From Opitutia bacterium (lineage in GTDB: Bacteria; Verrucomicrobiota; Verrucomicrobiia; Opitutales; Opitutaceae): a stretch of 38,944 nucleotides of DNA. Positions 17,591 through 25,331 of the stretch are shown one piece after another. A model generated the notes under the pieces. It was not told the origin of the DNA. It was given only the letters and a program-made list of their open reading frames with translations, and made no database searches. The translations under genes were made by a program, and so were the position numbers. Position 1 is the first letter of the stretch. Each line of letters opens with the position of its first letter. The stretch lies in the NCBI GenBank assembly GCA_947475065.1, contig CANJLB010000029.1:1-38944 (forward strand), given 5' to 3'.

Positions 17591-18493
17591 ATGAACAACC
17601 CCCTGCCGCCCGACCATCGCAAGGACGACCACGACAACCCCTACCAGGTCGCGCAGGCGAGCCGGATATATTTTCTCCCCAACCTGATGACGGCGGGCAA
17701 CCTGTTTTTTGGGTTCATCGCCGTGATCAACTGCATCCACGCGCGTTTGGCGGAGACGGCGGCGGACGGCCGCTATCTGAGGCATGAGCCGCCGGAGCAC
17801 TACCGTTACGCGGTCTATTGCATTTTTCTCGCCGCGCTGTGCGACGCGCTCGACGGCCGGCTGGCCCGCATGGGCGGCCGGGAGTCGCTGTTTGGCGCGG
17901 AGTTTGACTCGCTGGCGGACGTGGTCTCGTTCGGCGTCGCGCCGGCGCTGATGATGTTTTTTTTCATCCTGTCTCCGACGCCCGACCTGCCGGTTTTCCG
18001 CCAGATCGGCTGGTTCGTTGGCTTTGTTTACCTGCTCTGTGCGGCGATGCGGCTGGCGCGGTTCAACGTGCTGACGAATCCGCTGCTCCATCGCGGCGCG
18101 AAGCAGTCGAGCAAGGATTTTGTCGGGCTGCCCGTGCCGGCGGCGGCGGCCACCGTGGCGGCACTGGTGCTGTTTCTCCTCAAGCTGGGCGACGCCGACA
18201 AGTCCTACAAAAACTGGGCGCTCGCGCTGCCCTTCCTCATGCTGCTCATCGCGCTGCTGATGATGAGCACCGTCCGCTACCCCAGCGGCAAACAGCTCGA
18301 CCTGCAAACGAAGACGCGCCCGGCCACCATCGTCGTCCTGCTGGTGGCCCTAGCGGTCGCCGTGTGGTTCATAGAAATTTCGCTCCTCGTGGTCTGTCTG
18401 AGCTATATTTTTTTCGGCCTGCTGCGGCAGGTCCGGCGGGCGCGAGTGACGGCCAGGGAAAGCAAGCAGGCCGCGGCCCCAACCGACGGATAA
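17591..18493 (+). CDS. pssA: CDP-diacylglycerol-serine O-phosphatidyltransferase
   Basis: 300 residues, integral membrane. It makes phosphatidylserine from CDP-diacylglycerol and serine, the first step to phosphatidylethanolamine. The CDP-alcohol phosphotransferase motif is perfect: D85..DG(88-89)..AR(92-93)........G102...D106...D110. The opening RIYFLPNLMTAGNLFFGF is typical of the bacterial membrane-bound (subclass II) PssA. Spans are predicted at about 30-50, 74-92, 115-135, 142-160, 180-200, 212-228 and 240-275. The last part is longer than in short PssA forms. The ATG at 17591 was preferred over a GTG at 17573. No psd gene is adjacent. Confidence 0.92.
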   Translation: MNNPLPPDHRKDDHDNPYQVAQASRIYFLPNLMTAGNLFFGFIAVINCIHARLAETAADGRYLRHEPPEHYRYAVYCIFLAALCDALDGRLARMGGRESLFGAEFDSLADVVSFGVAPALMMFFFILSPTPDLPVFRQIGWFVGFVYLLCAAMRLARFNVLTNPLLHRGAKQSSKDFVGLPVPAAAATVAALVLFLLKLGDADKSYKNWALALPFLMLLIALLMMSTVRYPSGKQLDLQTKTRPATIVVLLVALAVAVWFIEISLLVVCLSYIFFGLLRQVRRARVTARESKQAAAPTDG

Positions 18494-18731
18494 AATATCC
18501 TGCGCGCAACCTCCCGGCCGATGCCGAACAAGTTTGCGCCGGTGAACAACCCGGCCTTTGTCCGCAGGCCCGGCCGGCTTGCTCACCGGGTCCGGCCATT
18601 CGAAAATCCCTCGTTGGCGGCCGACTTGTTCCACTTGTTCGCGGGACATACTGATATGGATAGAATTGATAGTTGAATTAACTCTTATTTCCCTCTTGTT
18701 AATTTCCGACGCTCTGCCGCAAAATCCTGAC
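18494..18731. promoter_or_regulatory. Probable dnaN promoter region (AT-rich)
   Basis: The last 90 bases before dnaN shift sharply to AT-rich sequence (gatagttgaattaactc, then ttatttccctcttg), unlike the GC-rich surroundings. This fits a promoter. Several TTGA-type hexamers are present, but no single -35/-10 pair can be picked with confidence. No DnaA box of the TTATNCACA type was found here. Confidence 0.35.
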
Positions 18732-19856
18732 ATGAAATTCAAGATCAACCGTGACCATTTCGCCAATGGCCTTGCCCAAGTTCTCAATGTGGTCGGCTCC
18801 AAGGCCACCATGCCGATCTTGAGCAATGTGCTCATCGAGGTTGGGAAAGATCATATCACGCTCACGACAACCAATCTGGATCTGGGCATCCGGGTCAAGA
18901 TCAAGGCCGACGCGAAGGAAACGGGCGCGGTCACGCTGCCGGTCAAGCGGCTTGCCACCATCGTGCGGGAACTGCCCAATGTGGATGTGACAGTGGATGC
19001 ATCCGCCAATCACCAGGTCAAACTGGCTTCGGGCGGCTCAACCTTTCGCATCATGGGCATCGGGAAGGAAGAATTTCCGCCGCTGCCGGACTTTGGCGAT
19101 GACAAGGTCTTCACGCTGGAACAGGCCGAGCTCATCACGATGCTTCGCAGCGTGGATTATGCCCAGTCCACAGATGAAACGCGTTATATCCTCAATGGGG
19201 TTTATCTCAGTTTTCGCGACAATAAGCTGTCGTTGGTCGCCACCGATGGGCGCCGGCTTGCGCTCGTTTCCAAGGAACTAGAGACGCCGGCCGCCAGCGC
19301 CGGGCACATCATCCTGCCGGCCAAGAGCGTCGCCGAGCTTGAACGGATGCTTGGCAAGGGCGGAAAACTGAAGATCTCCTTCAACGACCGGCGTGCTGCG
19401 TTTCAAATTGCGACCGACAAAGATACGAGCGGACTGATTGACCATATCTATCTCTACTCCAAAGTCGTCGAGGGCAATTATCCGAACTACCAGCAGGTCA
19501 TCCCCAAGGAGACGCACCAGCGGCTGAAGCTGGAGCGAGAGCTGTTCCTGCAATGTGTCCATCGTGCGCAGCTGGTTTGCTCGGAAAAGGCCAATTCGGT
19601 CAAAATCAAGCTGACCACCAACCTGCTCGAAATCACCGCCCAAAGCCCAGATTTTGGCGAGGCGCACGAATCAATGGCCGTTGCCTACAGCGGGACGGAA
19701 TTGCAGGTCGCCTTCAATCCGGCCTACTTGCTGGACCCTCTGCGTGCGCTGACCAAGGACGAGGTTTTCCTCGAGCTGAAGGATGAGGTCAGCCCCGGCG
19801 TGTTCAAAACGCTGGAAAACTTCGTCTGTGTCATCATGCCCGTGCGCTTGAGCTGA
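18732..19856 (+). CDS. dnaN: DNA polymerase III beta subunit (sliding clamp)
   Basis: 374 residues, three clamp domains. The protein forms the ring that tethers the replicative polymerase and recruits ligase, MutS and others. Recognisable points are the start [32 protein letters not shown] in domain [18 protein letters not shown] and [13 protein letters not shown] at the I-II boundary, [12 protein letters not shown] and the C-terminal CVIMPVRLS ending, which forms part of the partner-binding pocket. It does not follow dnaA as in many bacteria: pssA is upstream and a membrane gene downstream. It is lower in GC than neighbouring genes. Confidence 0.97.
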   Translation: MKFKINRDHFANGLAQVLNVVGSKATMPILSNVLIEVGKDHITLTTTNLDLGIRVKIKADAKETGAVTLPVKRLATIVRELPNVDVTVDASANHQVKLASGGSTFRIMGIGKEEFPPLPDFGDDKVFTLEQAELITMLRSVDYAQSTDETRYILNGVYLSFRDNKLSLVATDGRRLALVSKELETPAASAGHIILPAKSVAELERMLGKGGKLKISFNDRRAAFQIATDKDTSGLIDHIYLYSKVVEGNYPNYQQVIPKETHQRLKLERELFLQCVHRAQLVCSEKANSVKIKLTTNLLEITAQSPDFGEAHESMAVAYSGTELQVAFNPAYLLDPLRALTKDEVFLELKDEVSPGVFKTLENFVCVIMPVRLS

Positions 19857-19902
19857 GCGCGGCGGGCGCGGGTGTCCCTTACCATCGGCCAGCATCGTCC
19901 CC

Positions 19903-20793
19903 ATGGAACCTTGGAACAATCTGGCCGTCCTGCTCGGCGTCGGGCTGATGGTGGCACTGTTGCTGCTTGAGACCAGGCAGGCGGTGGTTTCGCCGGTGCG
20001 GGCGATCTTTGTGCGTTGGGTGCACTGGCTGGCCTTTGCCTTTGTCGCAGCGGGAGTGTTTTATGGCCTCGGGTGGATTGACCGGCCGTTCTGGGTGTTG
20101 GTGCCGGCGTTCTTTTTGTTCTGGTTGCTCGCCGAGACGCTCCGTAACTGGCTCGCCATCGAGGCGCTCAGCCAGAGTCCGGCGCCGCTGTTTCCGCGTT
20201 TTTCGGTCAATCAGTCCGGTGAAGAGTGGCCGACCCACCCGCGCTTGCTGCGGTTGCGCGACTGGCTGCGAGCGCACGGTTTCAAGCCGGTGCAGGCGTT
20301 GCAGGCCGAGGTTGGCGACGGGCTCCGGCTCCGCGGGTCGTTTTATCAGGACGAGACCGCCACGGTGCGGCTGCAGGTGCTGTTTCTGCCGCAGCCTGGC
20401 GGGACGCTCGCGGTCTGCCACGCGCTTTCAACGCAAACGGCGTCGGGCTGCCGTTATGTGACCGACAATTTCTGCCTGCCTTTCGGCGGTTTTTATCCGG
20501 AAAGCTGGCTGGTGGAACGCAGCCTGTGGCGGCGTTCGCTGCCTTCGCTCGTCGCCCGCCACCAGGCGCGGCTGGCCCAGGCCGGCGAAACGGTCGTGCC
20601 GTGGACCGATGACCCGCTCTCCGACATCAACGCGCAGCAGCGTGAGCTGGAGCGCGTGAACACCGAGCTCGGCTTTCTCTTTCCGCCCTCGGAGCGCGAG
20701 GAACACGGCAAAATCACTCAGGCCGGCCGCTACCGCGTGTGGAAAGAATACTGGCTCGTCAATTATCTTGGCCGCAGTGCGCGGCATGAGTGA
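19903..20793 (+). CDS. Membrane-anchored protein of unknown function
   Basis: 296 residues. Three hydrophobic segments (about 7-22, 35-58 and 64-82) are followed by a soluble domain of about 200 residues starting near PAPLFPRFSVNQSGEEWPTHP. The soluble part contains GLRLRGSFYQDETATVRLQVLFLPQPGG and FCLPFGGFYPESWLVERSLWRRSLP, possibly beta-rich, then a helical ERVNTELGFLFP end. I do not recognise the family. It starts 46 bp after dnaN and probably shares its transcript. Codon use is normal for the window, so it looks like a resident gene. It converges on phoR, whose stop lies 19 bp away. Confidence 0.75.
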   Translation: MEPWNNLAVLLGVGLMVALLLLETRQAVVSPVRAIFVRWVHWLAFAFVAAGVFYGLGWIDRPFWVLVPAFFLFWLLAETLRNWLAIEALSQSPAPLFPRFSVNQSGEEWPTHPRLLRLRDWLRAHGFKPVQALQAEVGDGLRLRGSFYQDETATVRLQVLFLPQPGGTLAVCHALSTQTASGCRYVTDNFCLPFGGFYPESWLVERSLWRRSLPSLVARHQARLAQAGETVVPWTDDPLSDINAQQRELERVNTELGFLFPPSEREEHGKITQAGRYRVWKEYWLVNYLGRSARHE

Positions 20794-20812
20794 GCACGCT
20801 GCGGCTTGCCAC

Positions 20813-22087
20813 TCAGGGCGAGGCGGCGGGCAGGCTGAAATGAAACGCGCTCCCCTGCCCCGGCGTGCTCTCGGCCCAGACGCGGCCGCCATGGAGCTGC
20901 ACAATATGCTTCACGATGCTGAGGCCCAGGCCGGTGCCGCCCTTTTCACGTGAACGGCCTTTCTCCACGCGGTAAAAGCGCTCGAAGATATGCGGCAGAT
21001 CGGCTTCGGGAATGCCGGGCCCGTTGTCGCGCACCGTCACGACGACCTCGCGGTCGTGCGCGCGGGCCCCGATCTCAATCCGCGATCCGGGTGGCGTGTA
21101 TTTGAGCGCGTTGTCGAGCAGGTTCTCGACGGCTTGGGTGATTTTCAACGGATCGGCCGGCAGCGGCTCCAAGTTAGGTTCCACCGCGGCATGCAGCTGG
21201 TGCGCCGCCGCCGCCGGGCGGGCGCGATAGTCGGCGAGCACATCGGCCAACAGCGCAGGGAGGCTGACCGGTTCAGGCCGGAGACCGGGGTCGGCCGACT
21301 CAAGGCGGGAGAGCGCGAGCAGGTCCTCGATCAGGGAGTTGAGCCGCTCGGTGTGGCGCTGGACGGTGCGCAGAAATTTCTCGCGGTCGTCGAGGGGCAT
21401 CTCGCGGTGGCCGTCGGCCAGCGTCTCGATGTAGCCCTTGATGACGCTGAGGGGGGTGCGGAGCTCGTGCGAGACGTTGGCGACGAACTCGCGGCGCATG
21501 GCCTCCAGTTTTTTCTGGCGGGTGATGTCATGGAGCACGAAAAGCGACCAGAGATCCTTACCGCCGTCGAGTGGCGGGATCGGCGCGCCGGTGACCTCAA
21601 CCCAGACCGAGCGCGCGGCCTCGACAAACTCGATTTCCTGCTGCGGCCCGGCGGTGCCGCGGCGCACGGCCTCGGCGTAGTTGAGGAATGCCACGCCCCG
21701 CAGCACGCTCTCAAAGCGCTGGCCGAGGATGCGCGTGGCGCGAGGGAAAATTTCCTGCAGCGCCTGATTGGCGAGCACGACGCAGTTGCCGCCGTCAATG
21801 ATGAGCACGGCCTCGCGCAGGCTGCCGAGCGTGGCCTCAAGCTGCGCGAGGTGGCCGGCGCGGAGCTGGCGCAGCCGGGCGGTTTCGTCGAGAAGATCAC
21901 CCGTGGCTTCGCACAGGGCGTCCCAGGTGCCGCCGAGCGCAGCGGGCAGATCGTCACGCAGGAGCCGTTGCTGACGGATCATCGCCTGTTGCAGCGCCTG
22001 TACGGCGCGCCGGTGGGTGCGAAGCCTCAACAAGGCCCAGCCGAGGGCGACGGCGAGGAGCAGGGCGATGACGGTGGCTGGAGGCAT
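20813..22087 (-). CDS. phoR: Sensor histidine kinase, PhoR-like
   Basis: 424 residues. One N-terminal span (about 4-22), a helical linker, a PAS domain (about 83-190, LGSLREAVLIIDGGNCVVLANQALQEIFP), the HisKA box FVANVSHELRTPLSVIKGYIETL with phospho-acceptor H207, then the ATPase domain with N box ENLLDNALKYTP, G1 DNGPGIP, F box FERFYRV and G2 GGTGLGLSIVKHIV. The layout (one anchor, PAS, HisKA, HATPase) matches PhoR, which senses phosphate status through PstSCAB-PhoU. It follows phoB by 79 bp on the same strand. The ATG at 22087 puts the membrane anchor at the very start; longer forms overlap phoB. No pst genes are in the window, so the phosphate assignment is by homology only. Confidence 0.85.
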   Translation of the reverse strand: MPPATVIALLLAVALGWALLRLRTHRRAVQALQQAMIRQQRLLRDDLPAALGGTWDALCEATGDLLDETARLRQLRAGHLAQLEATLGSLREAVLIIDGGNCVVLANQALQEIFPRATRILGQRFESVLRGVAFLNYAEAVRRGTAGPQQEIEFVEAARSVWVEVTGAPIPPLDGGKDLWSLFVLHDITRQKKLEAMRREFVANVSHELRTPLSVIKGYIETLADGHREMPLDDREKFLRTVQRHTERLNSLIEDLLALSRLESADPGLRPEPVSLPALLADVLADYRARPAAAAHQLHAAVEPNLEPLPADPLKITQAVENLLDNALKYTPPGSRIEIGARAHDREVVVTVRDNGPGIPEADLPHIFERFYRVEKGRSREKGGTGLGLSIVKHIVQLHGGRVWAESTPGQGSAFHFSLPAASP

Positions 22088-22166
22088 GTTGTGGGACGGG
22101 CCGGGATGCTTGCGGCACTCTGCCCACAAGGCAACTCCGCCCGGACGGCAGAGGGTCAGGGCGCGG

Positions 22167-22895
22167 TCAGTGGCCGGCGGGCTGCGGCTTGCTGCGCTCG
22201 ACCGCCATGCGATAGCCCACCCCGCGGATGGTCTCGATCCAGTCCGCCTCGTGGCCCAGCTTCTCGCGGAGGCGGCGCACATGGGTGTCCACCGTGCGGG
22301 TTTCGATTTCCGTCTCGTAGTTCCACACGTTGATGAGCAGGTGCTCGCGGGTCTGCACCCGGCCGCGCCGCTCCATCAGCAAGCGCAGCAGCTTGAACTC
22401 CGTGGCGGTGAGCTCGACCGGCCGGCCTTGCACGACGGCCTCGTGGCGCTCGATATCAATGACGATCTGGCCGACTTGCACGCGTTTCGGCGCCTCCGGC
22501 GCGCCTTCGCCCGCGCGGCGAAGGAGGGACTGGACGCGCAAAACGAGCTCCTTGGTGCTGAAAGGCTTGCAGATGTAGTCGTCCGCCCCGGTTTCCAGCC
22601 CCTGAATCCGGTCGGCTTCCTCGGCCTTTGCCGTGAGAAAAATCACCGGGACCAGGCGGAGTTTGGGATCCGCGCGCAGCATCCGGCAAATCTGGATGCC
22701 GTTCAAGTCGGGCATCATCACATCCAGGATGACCAAATCCGGCAGGAAGGAGCGTGCGAGTCCAATGCTGCCATTGGGGTTGTTAAGCGTCTCCACGGCA
22801 TAACCCTTCGCCTTGAGATTGTAGGCGAGCAACTCCGTTACGTCGGACTCATCGTCCACGATCAAAATTTTTTTTGGCTTCGTTTCGGTCGCCAT
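22167..22895 (-). CDS. phoB: Response regulator, PhoB-like (OmpR family)
   Basis: 242 residues. The receiver domain has acidic pocket D14-D15, phospho-acceptor D58 in LVILDVMMPDLNG, T88 and K110 in DDYICKPFS. The effector is a winged helix of the OmpR/PhoB type with VELTATEFKLLRLLMERRGRVQTREHLL and TRTVDTHVRRLREKLG...IRGVGYRM. It binds direct repeats upstream of target genes, for PhoB the Pho boxes. The start at 22895 (MATETKPKKILIVDD) gives the normal distance to the first strand. It lies 88 bp downstream of mnmG and 79 bp upstream of phoR. No Pho box was recognised upstream. Confidence 0.88.
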   Translation of the reverse strand: MATETKPKKILIVDDESDVTELLAYNLKAKGYAVETLNNPNGSIGLARSFLPDLVILDVMMPDLNGIQICRMLRADPKLRLVPVIFLTAKAEEADRIQGLETGADDYICKPFSTKELVLRVQSLLRRAGEGAPEAPKRVQVGQIVIDIERHEAVVQGRPVELTATEFKLLRLLMERRGRVQTREHLLINVWNYETEIETRTVDTHVRRLREKLGHEADWIETIRGVGYRMAVERSKPQPAGH

Positions 22896-22983
22896 GCGTC
22901 CGGAACCTTGATCGGTGCCTTCGCTCCCGCCCAGCCAATTTCGACACCGTTGCACAATCGTTACAACGCGCCATATGCACCTG

Positions 22984-24930
22984 CTAACTCGGCACGCTGC
23001 CCTCGCGCGATTCGCCTGGTTTGGCTTCGGCCTTTGCAGCCCGCATATAAATCATTAAAACACTTATGTCAGAAGGGTTAACGCCACTTATTCGACCGGC
23101 CTGACCAAGGGTGGCCGGCTTAAACTCTGCAAGCTTCAAGGCGCTCTCACGACGCAAACCTCTGATATCCATAAAATTAAGATTTTCTGGAAGGTTGATT
23201 TTTTCCAGGTCAGAGAATTTTTTTATCTGCCTTTGCTCACGTCCGAGATAGCCAGCATAACTCACCTGATAAATCACTTCATCTTGCACTTGGACAGATT
23301 CTTGCATAAGCTCAATCGGGATTGATCCCTCCCCTCTCCCACCCTTCGGAATCTGGGCGGAATTTTGTTTGGGTGCTGCGGCAAGACGGCGGATGTGCTC
23401 ACCCCAAGTCATGCTCCCCATCCGAATTTTTTCCAAATGGGCCACCCAGTGGGCCACCCTCTTGCGCTTCTCTTCCATCCGTGACAGACGGGAAGCTGGG
23501 ACCAAGCCATAGTGCCGGGCATGGTGACACAAACGCAGTTCAGCGCTGCCATGATTAAAAAGCAATCGGTGCTCAGCGCGACTGGTGAACATTCGATAAG
23601 GCTCATTGGTCCCCTTGGTTACGAGATCATCAATCAGCACACCGATATAGCCTTCATGGCGCTGAATAATCAGCGGGGCTACGCCGCGAACCTTGTTGAC
23701 CGCGTTGACTCCGGCCACCAGCCCTTGGCTGGCAGCTTCCTCATAACCCGAAGTTCCGTTGATCTGCCCGGCGAAAAAAAGGTTCTCGACTTTACGCGAT
23801 TCCAGCGACGGCCAAAGCTGCGTAGGAGGCGCAAAGTCGTATTCCACCGCATACGCAGGCCGCAGCAATTGGGCGCTCTCCAAACCAGGGATGCTGTGCA
23901 CCAAATCGAGCTGTACCTCAAACGGGAGCGACGTTGAAAGGCCATTCACATAGTATTCATTGGTTGTGCGACCCTCCGGCTCCAGAAATAAAAGATGCCG
24001 CGGCTTGTCGGCGAAGCGTACAATTTTGTCCTCAAAGCTCGGACAATACCGAGGTCCGATTCCTTCGATCTGTCCGGAATACATGGCCGATTTATGCAGA
24101 TTGGCACGGACCACCTCCGCTGTTTCGGAAGTCGTATGAGTCATCCAGCAGGATACAGCATTGGTGCCCGGCGTCCACCCGAGCCGCTGTTCGCCGGTCT
24201 GTTCCACGTGGAACAAGCCGGCCGAATCGCGGGTATCATGATAGGCAAATAGGGTGGGGTGATCATCTCCTTTTTGCTCCTGCATTTTCGTAAAATCCAA
24301 GCTTCGGCCCAACAGGCGGGGTGGGGTGCCGGTCTTGAGTCGGCGCAATTCTATTCCTGCCTGTAAAAAACTGTCTGACAGTGTTTTAGAAGTGAAATCA
24401 CCCAGTCGTCCGCCTTCGTTTTTGTTTTGCCCGATGTGCATCAGTCCGCGTAGAAAAGTGCCAGTCGTGACGACCACTGTTTGGCCGAGAAATTCGATGT
24501 CCAGATTAGTTCGGCAGCCAATCACTGTGCCGTTTTGGAAAATCAGTCCTGTTACCGTTGCTTGGAAGATTTGCAGGTTGGGCTGAAGTTCCAAGGTGTG
24601 TTTGAGGCGGAACTGGTATGCCTTTTTATCGCATTGGGCTCGTGGCGACTGAACGGCTGGACCCTTCGATTCATTGAGCAGGCGGAACTGAATGCCGGTG
24701 ACATCGGTATTGATTGCCATTTCCCCGCCGAGTGCGTCAATCTCCCGCACAATCTGACCCTTGGCTTGACCGCCGATGGCTGGATTGCAGCTCATCTGGG
24801 CAATGGTATCAATGTTTCCAGTCAAGAGCAAGGTGGGGGCACCCATTCGCGATGCCGCCAGCGCCGCCTCGACCCCGGCATGGCCGGCGCCGCAGACGAT
24901 CACATCGAACGGTATCTTATTATAAATCAT
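22984..24930 (-). CDS. mnmG: tRNA U34 modification enzyme MnmG (GidA)
   Basis: 648 residues, slightly longer than the usual ~630. With MnmE it installs the 5-carboxymethylaminomethyl group at wobble U34 of certain tRNAs using FAD, NADH and methylene-tetrahydrofolate. The FAD site GAGHAG is at 14-19; CNPAIGGQAKGQIVREIDALGG (48-69), GTPPRL (201-206), GPRYCPSFEDKIVRF (292-306), FFAGQINGTSGYEEAASQG and DDLVTKGTNEPYRMFTSRAEHRL are all family landmarks. The segment between FAY (228-230) and CWMTHT (261-266) appears about 18 residues longer than in Escherichia coli, and its codons 239-244 (LFHVEQ) are a perfect parS palindrome. The gene is visibly less GC-rich than mnmE next door. Confidence 0.96.
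   Translation of the reverse strand: MIYNKIPFDVIVCGAGHAGVEAALAASRMGAPTLLLTGNIDTIAQMSCNPAIGGQAKGQIVREIDALGGEMAINTDVTGIQFRLLNESKGPAVQSPRAQCDKKAYQFRLKHTLELQPNLQIFQATVTGLIFQNGTVIGCRTNLDIEFLGQTVVVTTGTFLRGLMHIGQNKNEGGRLGDFTSKTLSDSFLQAGIELRRLKTGTPPRLLGRSLDFTKMQEQKGDDHPTLFAYHDTRDSAGLFHVEQTGEQRLGWTPGTNAVSCWMTHTTSETAEVVRANLHKSAMYSGQIEGIGPRYCPSFEDKIVRFADKPRHLLFLEPEGRTTNEYYVNGLSTSLPFEVQLDLVHSIPGLESAQLLRPAYAVEYDFAPPTQLWPSLESRKVENLFFAGQINGTSGYEEAASQGLVAGVNAVNKVRGVAPLIIQRHEGYIGVLIDDLVTKGTNEPYRMFTSRAEHRLLFNHGSAELRLCHHARHYGLVPASRLSRMEEKRKRVAHWVAHLEKIRMGSMTWGEHIRRLAAAPKQNSAQIPKGGRGEGSIPIELMQESVQVQDEVIYQVSYAGYLGREQRQIKKFSDLEKINLPENLNFMDIRGLRRESALKLAEFKPATLGQAGRISGVNPSDISVLMIYMRAAKAEAKPGESREGSVPS
24200..24215. 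other. parS: parS-type centromere palindrome
   Basis: TGTTCCACGTGGAACA is a perfect 16-bp palindrome, one of the standard variants of the bacterial ParB-binding parS site (TGTTNCACGTGNAACA). It lies inside mnmG and encodes LFHVEQ there. Chromosomal parS sites cluster close to oriC, and are bound by ParB and slid upon as a CTP clamp, which starts segregation and loads SMC. parA and parB are not in the window. Confidence 0.8.
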
Positions 24931-25099
24931 CGATTAATGAAAATAGAAGCGGCTTGCTACTAGGAATAGTTCCGAGCTTCACACATCATGCGGTCAGACG
25001 CAAACTATCCGGCATGGGAATTTATCCGTGTTCATTCGTGTTCCGAGCGAAGGGACAGTCTGACAATCCAGGGTAAAAACCCTAGATTCAGGGTTTCTG

Positions 25100-25129
25100 T
25101 TACCGAGGCCGCAAGGCCGACATCAGCCA
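25100..25129 (+). repeat. GGCC-hairpin interspersed repeat, copy 2
   Basis: The copy reads ttaccg, AGGCCgcaAGGCC, gacatcagcca. It differs from the copy at 7758 only in the loop of the hairpin. Confidence 0.85.
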
Positions 25130-25246
25130 TTTTGACTGGATTTATGAATCCTCCCTGCGGAATTGAATTCAGAAGACTTGACCGCTTTTGCCTCCATCAC
25201 TCCCAAACGTTTGCAACTCGCTCCCAATCCGGCCGGAGTTTTGCAC

Positions 25247-25269
25247 CTCCGCGCTTCCGCGATCCGCCG
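25247..25269. repeat. 23-bp interspersed repeat, copy B
   Basis: Identical over 23 bases to 10112-10134 and likewise near the phrase ttcagcccttcc (25293-25304). Confidence 0.8.
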
Positions 25270-25331
25270 TCGGCTTCAGCTTTCAGGTTTTCAGCCCTTC
25301 CTTCCTCCGTGGTTATGACAGCGGCCTCGTT

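Larger units (their letters stand above)
24931..25331. other. Non-coding gap between mnmE and mnmG
   Basis: No gene is seen. It contains a small hairpin AAACCCT-agattc-AGGGTTT at 25077-25096 that reads on the minus strand as a stem followed by TTTTT shared with the stem, a weak terminator candidate for mnmE; the GGCC-hairpin repeat (25100-25129); and the 23-bp repeat shared with 10112 (25247-25269). The mnmG promoter would be in 24931-25030. Confidence 0.5.

Noticed and set aside
18494-18731. Replication origin upstream of dnaN
   Set aside because: AT-rich, but no DnaA boxes, no repeats and no dnaA nearby; a promoter explains it better.
20943-20958. A second parS-like site (ttttcacgtgaac)
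   Set aside because: Only the CACGTG core and part of the arms match, and the sequence is explained by conserved codons of the PhoR catalytic domain.
25077-25096. Strong terminator for mnmE
   Set aside because: The 7-bp stem is AT-rich and lies more than 230 bp after the stop, and its T-run is part of the stem; noted only as a weak candidate.
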